From: JAGKXB01 sp964498835 | Lineage (GTDB): Bacteria > Pseudomonadota > Gammaproteobacteria > Burkholderiales > Burkholderiaceae_D | Assembly (NCBI GenBank): GCA_964498835.1 | Contig: CAZCIX010000041.1 | Location: forward strand, 1-18,871 | Direction of reading: 5' to 3' | Length of the DNA: 18,871 bases | In this document: positions 8,342-16,020 of the stretch, piece by piece | Numbering within the stretch: position 1 is the stretch's first letter | Layout of the letters: each line of letters opens with the position of its first letter | Position numbers and translations under genes: made by a program | Notes under the pieces: generated by a model | What the model was told of the DNA's origin: nothing | Database searches by the model: none | The model's input: the letters and a program-made list of their open reading frames with translations, nothing else

Positions 8342-8528
8342 CCGAAATTGTCTATTAGTCTCGATTCTTCCGGCATTCTCTCGAGAAAGATGGTGATACG
8401 GAGAAACTTAAAACCATCGTCCACGAGTGCTTTAGTCGGGGACCTAGTAACTCTAGTAGTCAGCAACAAAAGACGCTGGATTCCCGCCTAAATCCGCGGG
8501 AACGACGGAGGTTAATGGATAATCTCGG
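8342..8528. mobile_element. MITE-like element, copy B (187 bp), inserted between trpD and trpC
   Basis: Collinear with copy A. Terminal arms 8342-8362 and 8508-8528 pair at 16 of 21 positions; its right terminal arm differs from that of copy A at only 2 of 21. It is flanked directly by an exact 5-base duplication, TTCAT at 8337-8341 and at 8529-8533, the mark expected of transposition. The internal inverted hairpin pair has a left stem 8419-8426 / 8436-8443 (one mismatch) and a right stem TTCCCGC 8481-8487 / GCGGGAA 8496-8502. Removing the element and one repeat would leave about 48 bases between trpD and trpC. There is no open frame of note. It would be transcribed as part of the trp mRNA and could form a stable structure ahead of trpC. 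Confidence 0.82.
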
Positions 8529-8571
8529 TTCATAAATATTAATCAGTATTCACAAATTCATCACAAAAACC

Positions 8572-9378
8572 ATGTCCGACATATTGCACAAAATCCTCAC
8601 CGTGAAAGCAGAAGAAGTCGCCACGGCAAAAAAATACCGTGATCTAGCCAGCCTGCGACGCGAAGTGGAATCCGACCTTGCCGCCCGCGCCGATTTGCGT
8701 GGGTTTGAAGCAAGCTTGCGCAAAAAAATTGCCGCTGGTCAAGCCGGCGTCATTGCGGAAGTGAAAAAAGCCTCGCCGTCCAAAGGCGTGCTCCGTCCTA
8801 ATTTTCGCCCTGCAGAAATTGCCGCAAGTTATGCCCAACATGGTGCAGCTTGCCTATCGGTCTTAACCGATGTGTCTTTTTTCCAAGGTACGCCAGAATA
8901 TTTGCAACAGGCCAGAAATGCTTGCACGCTACCGGTCTTGCGCAAGGATTTCATGATTGATTTGTATCAAGTCTATCAAGCACGTTCATGGGGTGCGGAT
9001 TGCATTCTGCTCATCGTCGCTGCACTGGATCATGGCTTAATGGCGGAACTGGAAGCCTGTGCGCACGAACTGGGCATGGGTGTGCTGGTGGAAGTACATG
9101 ACGGGATTGAGCTAGATGCAGCACTGAAGCTCAAAACCAGCATGTTAGGCATTAATAACCGGAATTTGCGTACTTTTGAGACTTCTTTGCAAAATACGAT
9201 TGCACTGCTGCCACGCATTCCTAGCGATAAATTAGTAATCACGGAATCCGGTATTCTTGCCAGCGATGACGTAAAAATCATGCGCGATGCCAATGTGCAT
9301 GCTTTCTTGGTGGGAGAAGCCTTCATGCGGGCCAGCGACCCTGGTTTGGAGTTGCATCGTTTGTTTAATCATGACTGA
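8572..9378 (+). CDS. trpC: Indole-3-glycerol-phosphate synthase
   Basis: Ring-closes carboxyphenylamino-deoxyribulose phosphate to indole-3-glycerol phosphate. A 268-aa TIM barrel, monofunctional (no TrpF domain). IAEVKKASPSKG (61-72) holds the conserved Glu63 and Lys65. Also present are K125 in PVLRKDF, E174 in LVEVHD, LGINNRNL (192-199), ITESG (223-227) and the phosphate-binding FLVGEAFMR. Its last 8 bases overlap the next gene (ATG at 9371). trpF, trpB and trpA are not in the window. Confidence 0.98.
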   Translation: MSDILHKILTVKAEEVATAKKYRDLASLRREVESDLAARADLRGFEASLRKKIAAGQAGVIAEVKKASPSKGVLRPNFRPAEIAASYAQHGAACLSVLTDVSFFQGTPEYLQQARNACTLPVLRKDFMIDLYQVYQARSWGADCILLIVAALDHGLMAELEACAHELGMGVLVEVHDGIELDAALKLKTSMLGINNRNLRTFETSLQNTIALLPRIPSDKLVITESGILASDDVKIMRDANVHAFLVGEAFMRASDPGLELHRLFNHD

Positions 9379-9877
9379 AAACCCACTCTCTTCCCCATTA
9401 CGCATCATCGCCACTGGTGGTACGTTTGATAAGCATTACGATGAAATTGCTGGGCAACTTGGCTTTTGTAATAGCTATTTGCCAGAAATCATCCAACGCG
9501 CCCGCATCACGCTGCCCGTCACACAAGAAGTGCTGCCGCTACTCGATTCACTCGATATGCAGAATGACGATAGGCAACGAGTATTAGCATCCTCCCAACG
9601 TGCTACTGAACAAAGCATCGTCATCATTCACGGCACCGACACCATGTGCAAAACCGCAGCGGTGCTGGCTGCGGCCCAGCTCGATAAAACCATCGTATTG
9701 ACGGGCGCTATGATTCCTTACGAAATCCGACATTCTGATGCGCTATTTAATCTGGGCTTTGCCTGCGGCGTGGCGCAAACATTGCCCGTTGGGGTTTACA
9801 TCGCCATGAATGGACAAGTGTTTGACTGGGATAAGGTGCAAAAGAACACCGTGGCTGGTGTGTTTCAGCCAAACTGA
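9371..9877 (+). CDS. Single-domain asparaginase-like protein
   Basis: A 168-aa protein matching only the N-terminal domain of type I/II L-asparaginases (about 330 aa): first threonine motif ATGGTFDKH (T18), second motif HGTDT (87-91), then KTIVLTGAMIPYEIRHSDALFNLG. It ends with GVYIAMNGQVFDWDKVQKN, without the C-terminal domain. The frame ends cleanly at TGA, followed 2 bases later by the end of a convergent gene, so it is not an obvious fragment. Compact asparaginase-domain proteins of this size occur in proteobacteria; their activity is uncertain because full enzymes build the active site between subunits using both domains. Overlap with trpC implies translational coupling. Confidence 0.8.
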   Translation: MTENPLSSPLRIIATGGTFDKHYDEIAGQLGFCNSYLPEIIQRARITLPVTQEVLPLLDSLDMQNDDRQRVLASSQRATEQSIVIIHGTDTMCKTAAVLAAAQLDKTIVLTGAMIPYEIRHSDALFNLGFACGVAQTLPVGVYIAMNGQVFDWDKVQKNTVAGVFQPN

Positions 9878-9879
9878 TT

Positions 9880-10446
9880 TCAGAGATTTAGTCTGAACGA
9901 AGTAAAAAAAGGTTCGGTAATTTCACGCATTTCATTTATTTCACCTGAAATCGATTTTTCTTTACCTAACACAACAATTTGCACCACTTTGTTATCTTGA
10001 GCCATAAAACGCGCCATCAATCGCATTTTGGATTGATGCGTACTTTGGCCAGGCGTTCCGCTCGCCTCTATGTTGATGGAGGTGGGTGATGCTTCCTCAT
10101 GCACGATGCTGCCGTTGATATTTTTCAGCATGGCTGTTTTCATGGCCTGCAATGTCGCCTGTGCTTGCCCAACGTCTGGGAGAGTGGTGGTACCAATCGC
10201 AAATGACGTGCCATCGACCTCTGCCACGGTCAGAGTCATGTTGACGGTGAGACCGTTTAAATGAATGGGTCGTGTATACGAGGCAGGTTTGGCGGGGAAC
10301 ATCACCGAATATCGGATTTCCGGTTCGTTCGTACTAGCACCATTAACCGGCCCTTGCACCTGACGCCAGTTGTATTGCGGGCTGCAAGCTGATAGCAACA
10401 ACAGCAATATGCTGATCAAGCCTGCTTTGCGTAGGAATGCAATCAA
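9880..10446 (-). CDS. Putative lipoprotein, function unknown
   Basis: A 188-residue protein with a clear lipoprotein signal (MIAFLRKAG, then a Leu-rich core, then LLSACSP with Cys21). The rest is soluble and mixed alpha/beta: a beta-rich part (EIRYSVMFPAKPASYTRP, LNGLTVNMTLTVAEVDGTSFAI) and a helix (AQATLQAMKTAMLKNI), ending in EPFFTSFRLNL. I recognise no catalytic motif. The start is TTG at 10446, chosen because it gives an ideal signal peptide; no ATG fits. It lies downstream of yidC on the same strand, separated by an inverted hairpin repeat, in the slot where mnmE often sits. It is convergent with the trp operon. Confidence 0.75.
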   Translation of the reverse strand: MIAFLRKAGLISILLLLLSACSPQYNWRQVQGPVNGASTNEPEIRYSVMFPAKPASYTRPIHLNGLTVNMTLTVAEVDGTSFAIGTTTLPDVGQAQATLQAMKTAMLKNINGSIVHEEASPTSINIEASGTPGQSTHQSKMRLMARFMAQDNKVVQIVVLGKEKSISGEINEMREITEPFFTSFRLNL

Positions 10447-10469
10447 AATTAATCTTTCAATGGCAACTT

Positions 10470-10559
10470 CGTCGCTCCCGCGTTTTCAGGCGGGAGTCCA
10501 GCGGCGCTCACACAACGTTAAGTCACTGGGTTCCCGCCTAAAACCGCGGGAACGACGGG
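10470..10559. repeat. Inverted pair of REP-like hairpins, copy C
   Basis: Arms 10470-10503 and 10524-10559 are inverted copies of the unit seen in the MITE-like elements. Left stem CTCCCGC 10475-10481 / GCGGGAG 10490-10496; right stem TTCCCGC 10531-10537 / GCGGGAA 10546-10552. The terminal repeats of copies A and B are absent. Located 16 bases after the yidC stop, so in RNA it may act as a 3' stabiliser or a weak terminator before the lipoprotein gene. Confidence 0.85.
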
Positions 10560-10575
10560 AAAAAGGTCTACGACG

Positions 10576-12309
10576 TTATTTCTTACTAGTACTTTTACCG
10601 TTTTCTATCTTGTTAGTAATCACCCACTGCTGCGCAATCGACAATATGTTGTTGACCACGTAATACAGCACCAAGCCAGAAGGAAAGAAGAAGAACATGG
10701 CGGAAAATACCAGCGGCATGATCATCATCATTTTTGCTTGTATGGGATCAGGTGGTGCAGGATTGAGTTTGGTTTGCACAAACATGGAAACCGCCATCAA
10801 AACCGGCAAGATAAACAATGGATCGGGTGCGGCCAAATCCTGGATCCACCCCAACCATGGCGCATTACGCATCTCTACACTAGCTTGCAACACCCAGTAC
10901 AACGCAATAAATACCGGCATCTGCACCAGAATAGGAAGACAACCGCCCATTGGGTTGGCTTTTTCTGAGCGATATAACTCCAGCATCGCTTGATTCATTT
11001 TTTGCGGATCAGATTTATGACGTTCGCGAATAGCCTGCATTTTTGGCGACAGGACCTTCATTTTGGCCATGCTGCGATAACCCGCTGCCGATAAGGGGAA
11101 AAACAGCAACTTAATGAAGATGGTGAAAATAATGATGGCCCAACCCCAGTTGCCCAGCATTTTATGGATTTGATCCATCAGCCAGAAAATAGGTTTGGCA
11201 ATGATGGTCAACCAGCCATAATCTTTTACCAATTCCAACCCAGGCGCAATTTTTTCCAGCAAAGCCGACTCTTGTGGACCGGAATATAAGTGCGCATCCA
11301 TGGTAGTGCTGGCACCAGGTGCAATCGTGCCCAAAGGCAGAATATTGCCTATTGCATAAGAATTGGTGTCAACCTTTTTGGTATAAATTTCACGTTGCGC
11401 TTTATCTGCGGGAATAAACGCAGAGACAAAGAAATGCTGGATGATGGCAACCCAACCATTATCAGCTTTGCTGGCGTGCTCGTCTTTGGCTGTGCCTATC
11501 TTTTTGAAATCGAGTTTTTGATATTTCTCCGCATCGGTATAGACAACCGGACTGGTCGTAGTAGCCGTACCAAAGAATTGCGAACCGCCTGCTGGTGTAT
11601 TACCGTCGTGCTGCAATTGCAAATACAGGGATGGCGTAATGGCCCCCGCATTGCCGTTGCTAACAATATGTTTGAGTTCGATGTTGTAATCAGAGCGCTT
11701 AAAGGTATAAATTTTGGTCAGCTTGACGCCATTTTTTTCTGATTCCAAAACCAATTGCAGCGCATTATCTTTGTCCAAATTGCGTGAACCAGGTTGCGCA
11801 GTGAAAAGTGATTTGTGATTGGGTAAATCAACCGTCCCGGATGCATTAATCAAGCCCGTTTGCGCAATGTAATGACGCGCAGCATCGAATAAGATCACGT
11901 TGTTTTTGACATCTGGTTTCTTTAACCCTACATATTCCATGAAGGGCTCGTACCATTTGTGTGTGTTACCTTCTTTGTGCTTGAGCAACTCAAGTCGCTT
12001 CAATTCCCCACCCAAGGTATCGATATCCGCCTTGAAAACATCGGTTGTGATGGTGATGACTTCACCTTTGATGGGCGTTGCAGCAACATCAGCCGGATTG
12101 TTGGCAATGGCTGCAGCATTACTGATCGCGGTGGTTGCTGAAGGAGTAGCCGACGCGTGGTTAGCACCGGATGATTTAGTATTGCCCGCCGTCTGCGTAG
12201 GAGTTGAGCCAAACAAAGATGGTCTGCCGTTGGCCAACATCCAGTTATCCCATAACAACAATAAGGAAAGTGAAAACACTAGCCACAGAATGGTACGTTT
12301 GATATCCAT
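10576..12309 (-). CDS. yidC: Membrane protein insertase YidC
   Basis: Inserts and folds inner-membrane proteins, alone or with SecYEG. 577 aa with the Gram-negative layout. An N-terminal anchor helix (about residues 7-25) is followed by a low-complexity Thr/Ala linker and a large periplasmic P1 domain (about 80-355). The conserved core helices start near KDYGWLTIIAKPIFWLMDQIH. The core includes the cytoplasmic hairpin (MKVLSPKMQAIRERHKSDPQ), NPMGGCLPILVQMPVFIALY and the final helix ending VLYYVVNNILSIAQQW, then a Lys-rich tail KIENGKSTSKK that can bind ribosomes. Lies 51 bases after yidD in the rpmH-rnpA-yidD-yidC operon. Confidence 0.98.
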   Translation of the reverse strand: MDIKRTILWLVFSLSLLLLWDNWMLANGRPSLFGSTPTQTAGNTKSSGANHASATPSATTAISNAAAIANNPADVAATPIKGEVITITTDVFKADIDTLGGELKRLELLKHKEGNTHKWYEPFMEYVGLKKPDVKNNVILFDAARHYIAQTGLINASGTVDLPNHKSLFTAQPGSRNLDKDNALQLVLESEKNGVKLTKIYTFKRSDYNIELKHIVSNGNAGAITPSLYLQLQHDGNTPAGGSQFFGTATTTSPVVYTDAEKYQKLDFKKIGTAKDEHASKADNGWVAIIQHFFVSAFIPADKAQREIYTKKVDTNSYAIGNILPLGTIAPGASTTMDAHLYSGPQESALLEKIAPGLELVKDYGWLTIIAKPIFWLMDQIHKMLGNWGWAIIIFTIFIKLLFFPLSAAGYRSMAKMKVLSPKMQAIRERHKSDPQKMNQAMLELYRSEKANPMGGCLPILVQMPVFIALYWVLQASVEMRNAPWLGWIQDLAAPDPLFILPVLMAVSMFVQTKLNPAPPDPIQAKMMMIMPLVFSAMFFFFPSGLVLYYVVNNILSIAQQWVITNKIENGKSTSKK

Positions 12310-12360
12310 AAATATATGCTTAAGAATGGTAATGGGAATGTTGATTAAATTCTTTGGGTT

Positions 12361-12612
12361 TTAATTGACAGACGTTCTATCTGAGACTGTGTCTGATACC
12401 GAACTTGGCACCGGATCAAATCCACCCGCATGCCATGGGTGACATTTGCACAAGCGCTTGACCGTTAGCAAACTGCCTCTGGCCACACCGTGTTGACGAA
12501 TGGCTGTGCTGGCGTAATTAGAACAAGAGGGAAAGAAGCGGCAATTTTGTCCCAACAATGCGCTGAAACACAGTTGATAAAAACGAATTAAAAGCAAAAG
12601 CAAGGTTTTCAT
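12361..12612 (-). CDS. yidD: Membrane protein insertion efficiency factor YidD
   Basis: Small (83 aa) inner-membrane-associated protein that assists YidC-dependent insertion. Starts at ATG 12612; the open frame extends 46 codons further upstream but that part lies over rnpA in another frame and is not YidD. An amphipathic/hydrophobic N-terminus (MKTLLLLLIRFYQLCFSALL) is followed by the signature CRFFPSCSNYA, an AIRQHGVARGSLLTVKRLCKCHPWH stretch and GFDPVP. ATGA overlap with rnpA (12609-12612) implies coupled translation. Confidence 0.96.
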   Translation of the reverse strand: MKTLLLLLIRFYQLCFSALLGQNCRFFPSCSNYASTAIRQHGVARGSLLTVKRLCKCHPWHAGGFDPVPSSVSDTVSDRTSVN

Positions 12613-13058
12613 GCGCGCGTCCCAATTGTCCCGCCCACCCCTACGGCCTTGACCACATTTTGCGGCAGAAATAACCGACACAATTCGGTGCGCAACATAG
12701 TTTTTAACTGCACGGTCGTAGCAGGCTGCGCCTTCTTGTTCACAGCACAAGAAAGACGAATGATGTAATCCACCGCAGGCAATGACGACAGGCGAAAAAC
12801 TTCTCGCGTGATGCGTTTGATCGTGTTGCGTGTCACCGCGCGTGGTGCAAAACGCTTGGCAACGACAACACCTAAACGTGCATGACTGATTTGATTGGGC
12901 CGCGCATACAACACAAAATGCGCCGTTCTTTGCACTGGGCGCAAACGAAAAACGGATGAAAACTCATCCGTTTTAATGATACGTTTGGTGCGCGCGAAAT
13001 GTTGTGAATTATCGCTACTAATGTTGTTGGTCACGTCATTAACGCCATCAACAATCAA
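12609..13058 (-). CDS. rnpA: Ribonuclease P protein component
   Basis: Protein subunit of RNase P, which matures tRNA 5' ends with the RNA subunit (rnpB, not here). The core KRFAPRAVTRNTIKRITREVFR region contains the RNR-type signature RNTIKR (77-82), preceded by the FSSVFRLRP and ARLGVVVAKR elements. The frame permits 149 aa from TTG 13058. GTG 13034 would give 141 aa, and the conserved part begins only near residue 22, so the N-terminus is uncertain. The C-terminal tail is slightly long for the family. Lies 23 bases after rpmH; overlaps yidD by 4 bases. Confidence 0.95.
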   Translation of the reverse strand: MIVDGVNDVTNNISSDNSQHFARTKRIIKTDEFSSVFRLRPVQRTAHFVLYARPNQISHARLGVVVAKRFAPRAVTRNTIKRITREVFRLSSLPAVDYIIRLSCAVNKKAQPATTVQLKTMLRTELCRLFLPQNVVKAVGVGGTIGTRA

Positions 13059-13081
13059 AAGAATACGCTGAAAGTAAACGT

Positions 13082-13216
13082 TTAAACAGCTAAACGTTTG
13101 CGGCCCTTGGCGCGACGTGCATTGAGCACTTGGCGGCCGCCACGGGTTGCCATACGTGCACGAAAACCGTGTGTGCGTTTACGGCGTACGACGGAAGGTT
13201 GGTAAGTACGTTTCAT
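13082..13216 (-). CDS. rpmH: 50S ribosomal protein L34
   Basis: 44-residue, highly basic protein starting MKRTYQPSVVRRKRTHGF and ending GRKRLAV, of the exact length and pattern of bacterial L34. ATG at 13216, TAA at 13082-13084. It is the first gene of the leftward rpmH-rnpA-yidD-yidC operon and diverges from dnaA; its promoter must lie in 13217-13402. Upstream of the ATG is GCGAGATCACC, only a weak Shine-Dalgarno. Confidence 0.98.
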   Translation of the reverse strand: MKRTYQPSVVRRKRTHGFRARMATRGGRQVLNARRAKGRKRLAV

Positions 13217-13402
13217 GGTGATCTCGCTAATTTGCAGAAATAAACTGGGCTATGTAAATCAATGACTCTTTTTGCCCGAACCCGCGATTAGACAGCATTC
13301 TTTAGGATGTTGTCAATAATTTTCCCCGCAAAACAAGATAAGGTTTGTGGATAAGTGGTTCAGGAAGGTAAAATAGCCGCTTATTTTCAAATAGATAGTT
13401 GC
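13217..13402. other. Divergent rpmH/dnaA spacer, candidate part of oriC
   Basis: 186 bases between the divergent rpmH and dnaA genes, a common oriC position in proteobacteria. One perfect DnaA box lies here (13346-13354), and a weak second match TTGTCAATAA at 13310-13319 (one mismatch from TTWTNCACA on the other strand). No dense box cluster is visible, so this may be only the dnaA regulatory part, with the origin extending elsewhere. Gene orientation diverges from this point. Confidence 0.5.
13345..13374 (+). promoter_or_regulatory. DnaA box overlapping putative dnaA promoter
   Basis: TTGTGGATAA at 13345-13354 is the reverse of the consensus TTATCCACA(A). Its first six bases TTGTGG could serve as a -35 element, 18 bases from TAAAAT (13369-13374), giving a start near 13381 and a leader of about 20 bases before the dnaA ATG. 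Overlap of box and promoter is the known arrangement for DnaA autorepression. The box is seen directly; the promoter is inferred. Confidence 0.55.
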
Positions 13403-14782
13403 ATGAATGATTTTTGGCAGACCTGTTCTGCGCAGCTCGAATTGGAGCTGACACCTCAACAATTTAACGCCTGGATTAAACCCTTGGTCCTGCTTGATTA
13501 TGAAGCAGGCATATTGCGTATTGCCGCGCCAAATCGATTCAAGCTCGACTGGGTAAAAACACAATTTGCCAGTCGCATCATTGCACTCGCCTCGCAGTTC
13601 TGGCAAATGCCGGTGGATGTACAGTTTGTACTTGACCCTCGGCAGCAAGGCGCAAAAAAAACTGAAAAGCCCGTAACACAAGCGACCAATGCGCCATCTG
13701 ACAAAAATAGCAATAATACTTCGCCAAACGAAGTAAACGTGGAACCCACAGCCAAAAATGATCAAAGCCGTATCAATATCGAACTGACTTTTGACAGCTT
13801 CGTCACTGGCAAAGCTAATCAGTTAGCACGCGCAGCGGCGATTCAAGTAGCGAATAATCCGGGTAGCTCTTATAACCCTTTGTTTTTTTACGGCGGCGTT
13901 GGTTTGGGTAAAACCCATTTGATTCACGCGATTGGAAACCAAGTTTTGCAGGATAGGCCGCACGCCAAAATTCGCTACATTCACGCCGAACAATACGTGC
14001 GCGACGTCGTGACAGCCTATCAGCGCAAGGGATTTGATGCTTTCAAGCTTTATTACCACTCGCTGGATATGCTGTTGATTGATGATATTCAATTCTTTAG
14101 CGGCAAAAATCGTACCCAGGAAGAGTTCTTTTACGCTTTTGAAGCTTTGATCGCCGCCAAAAAGCAAATCATCATTACCAGCGACACTTATCCTAAAGAA
14201 ATTACTGGCATGGATGACCGCTTGACATCGCGTTTTGATTCTGGTTTAACGGTGGCGATTGAGCCGCCCGAATTGGAAATGCGGGTGGCAATTTTGCTGA
14301 AAAAAGCCTGTCAGGAAGGCGTGACGTTCTCCGATGACGTGGCGTTTTTCATCGCCAAGCATTTGCGTTCTAACGTGCGTGAGCTGGAAGGCGCCTTGCG
14401 CAAGATTCTGGCGTATTCACGTTTTCATGGCAAAGACGTGACGATTGATATCGTTAAAGAAGCGTTGAAAGATTTATTATCGGTACAAAATCGACAGATT
14501 TCAGTGGAAAACATCCAAAAAACGGTCGCTGATTTTTTCAACATTAAAGTGGCGGATATGTATTCCAAGCGACGCCCTGCCAATATTGCGCGGCCACGAC
14601 AAATTGCGATGTATCTGGCCAAAGAATTAACGCAAAAGAGCTTGCCTGAAATCGGCGAGTTGTTTGGCGGACGTGACCACACGACGGTATTGCATGCGGT
14701 TCGTAAAATCGCACAGGATCGCACCAAAAATCCAGAATGCAATCACGAGTTACACGTGTTAGAACAAACGTTAAAGGGATAG
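13403..14782 (+). CDS. dnaA: Chromosomal replication initiator DnaA
   Basis: AAA+ ATPase that binds DnaA boxes and opens the origin. 459 aa from ATG 13403; an upstream in-frame GTG (13355) was rejected because family alignment begins at MNDFWQTCSAQLE. Domain I residues 1-78; a poorly conserved Asn/Thr-rich linker at about 80-122; the AAA+ domain has Walker A GGVGLGKT (164-171), Walker B LLIDD (224-228), sensor 1 IITSD and the sensor 2 region SNVRELEGAL. Domain IV has ARPRQIAMYLAKELT and GGRDHTTVLHA for DNA binding. Followed by dnaN after 113 bases. Confidence 0.99.
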   Translation: MNDFWQTCSAQLELELTPQQFNAWIKPLVLLDYEAGILRIAAPNRFKLDWVKTQFASRIIALASQFWQMPVDVQFVLDPRQQGAKKTEKPVTQATNAPSDKNSNNTSPNEVNVEPTAKNDQSRINIELTFDSFVTGKANQLARAAAIQVANNPGSSYNPLFFYGGVGLGKTHLIHAIGNQVLQDRPHAKIRYIHAEQYVRDVVTAYQRKGFDAFKLYYHSLDMLLIDDIQFFSGKNRTQEEFFYAFEALIAAKKQIIITSDTYPKEITGMDDRLTSRFDSGLTVAIEPPELEMRVAILLKKACQEGVTFSDDVAFFIAKHLRSNVRELEGALRKILAYSRFHGKDVTIDIVKEALKDLLSVQNRQISVENIQKTVADFFNIKVADMYSKRRPANIARPRQIAMYLAKELTQKSLPEIGELFGGRDHTTVLHAVRKIAQDRTKNPECNHELHVLEQTLKG

Positions 14783-14895
14783 CCTTTTGGGTGCCATCGT
14801 TCATAGCACCACAAATTATTGCCTGTCTAAAATTTATTAAAATTAAATCATTTATTGATTTACGAATTATTAATTCACTATTTTTGGGGATTTAT
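14783..14895. other. AT-rich dnaA-dnaN spacer
   Basis: 113 bases; from about 14814 to 14885 it is very AT-rich (runs such as AAATTTATTAAAATTAAATC and TTACGAATTATTAATTCAC). I see no consensus DnaA box. Such a tract could serve as a DNA-unwinding element or simply as a dnaN leader. The ribosome-binding site for dnaN, GGGGA at 14886-14890, closes it. Confidence 0.4.
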
Positions 14896-16002
14896 ATGCA
14901 ATTGGTCAAAACGAACAGAGACGCGCTGCTGCGGCCACTGCAGATCGTGAGCGGGATTGTTGAGCGTCGGCACACTTTGCCGATTCTTGCCAATATTTTG
15001 ATTAAGAAAGAGGGCGAATCTGTTTCCTTTTTATCCACCGATATTGAAGTTCAAATTAGCACCCACGCGCCCGTTGGTGCAGGTGGCGAAACAATCGCCA
15101 CCACCGTTGCTGCACGCAAATTGTTGGATATTTTGCGCGTCTTGCCAGAAACAGACGACATTTCTCTGTCACTCGTTAACAAACGCATGACGGTGCAATC
15201 TGGCAAATCGCGTTTTTCATTGCAAACCCTGGCGGCGGAAGAATTCCCCACTGTAACGCAAGCACCACAATACGATGCGACAGTGACCTTGCCGCAAAAG
15301 ACTTTGAAGCATTTGTTCAACATGGTGCATTTTTCCATGGCGCAGCAGGATATTCGTTATTACTTGAATGGTTTGTTGCTGGTCGTAGAAGGCAATAATG
15401 TAATTGCCGTCGCAACCGATGGTCATCGCATGGCGTTCTGCCAGGTTCAAATTGAGCAAGAATTCGCCCATCAAAACGTGATCATTCCACGCAAAACCAT
15501 TATGGAATTACAACGTTTACTAGAAGAAATCGACGATCCCGTACAAATCGACATTGCTAGCAATCAAATCAAGCTGCAATTTTCTGATATTGAGTTGATT
15601 TCAAAATTGGTAGAAGGCAAATTCCCCGATTACAAACGCGTGTTGCCGACCAATCATCGTAACGAATTCATCATTGATCGCAATGCGCTACTGCGCTCAT
15701 TACAGCGCGTCGCCATCATGACCAGCGATAAATTCAAGGGTGTGCGTTGTCTGATCAGCCCAGGCAGCATGAAAATCACCTCGATTAACGCCGATCAAGA
15801 AGAAGCGGTAGAAGAGTTGGAAATTGATTACGGCAGCGAAAGCGTCGATATCGGCTTTAACGTGACGTATCTGCTGGATGTGTTGAACAATCTAAAATGC
15901 GACCAAGTTCATATAGCCTTGGGTGATGCCAATGCCTCCGCCTTGATTTCCATCCCTGGCAACACCGACTTCAAATATGTCGTGATGCCAATGCGTATTT
16001 AA
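14896..16002 (+). CDS. dnaN: DNA polymerase III beta sliding clamp
   Basis: Homodimeric ring that tethers the replicase to DNA. 368 aa, normal length. Three clamp domains are recognisable: MQLVKTNRDALLRPLQIVSGIVERR at the start with LPILANILI; the middle FSMAQQDIRYYLNGLLLVVEG with ATDGHRMA; and the third domain ending FKYVVMPMRI, the conserved C-terminal peptide-binding edge. Start ATG 14896 has GGGGA 5 bases upstream; the longer open frame upstream reads through the AT-rich spacer and is not used. Confidence 0.99.
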   Translation: MQLVKTNRDALLRPLQIVSGIVERRHTLPILANILIKKEGESVSFLSTDIEVQISTHAPVGAGGETIATTVAARKLLDILRVLPETDDISLSLVNKRMTVQSGKSRFSLQTLAAEEFPTVTQAPQYDATVTLPQKTLKHLFNMVHFSMAQQDIRYYLNGLLLVVEGNNVIAVATDGHRMAFCQVQIEQEFAHQNVIIPRKTIMELQRLLEEIDDPVQIDIASNQIKLQFSDIELISKLVEGKFPDYKRVLPTNHRNEFIIDRNALLRSLQRVAIMTSDKFKGVRCLISPGSMKITSINADQEEAVEELEIDYGSESVDIGFNVTYLLDVLNNLKCDQVHIALGDANASALISIPGNTDFKYVVMPMRI

Positions 16003-16020
16003 TTTATTGAACTAACCTCA

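Noticed and set aside
9871..9882. Bidirectional terminator between the asparaginase-like and lipoprotein genes
   Set aside because: The stops are 2 bases apart and I see no GC-rich stem with a T run in either direction.
12613..12750. N-terminal extension of YidD over rnpA
   Set aside because: It is the rnpA region in another frame; the YidD family begins at MKTLLLLLIRFYQ with an ATGA overlap.
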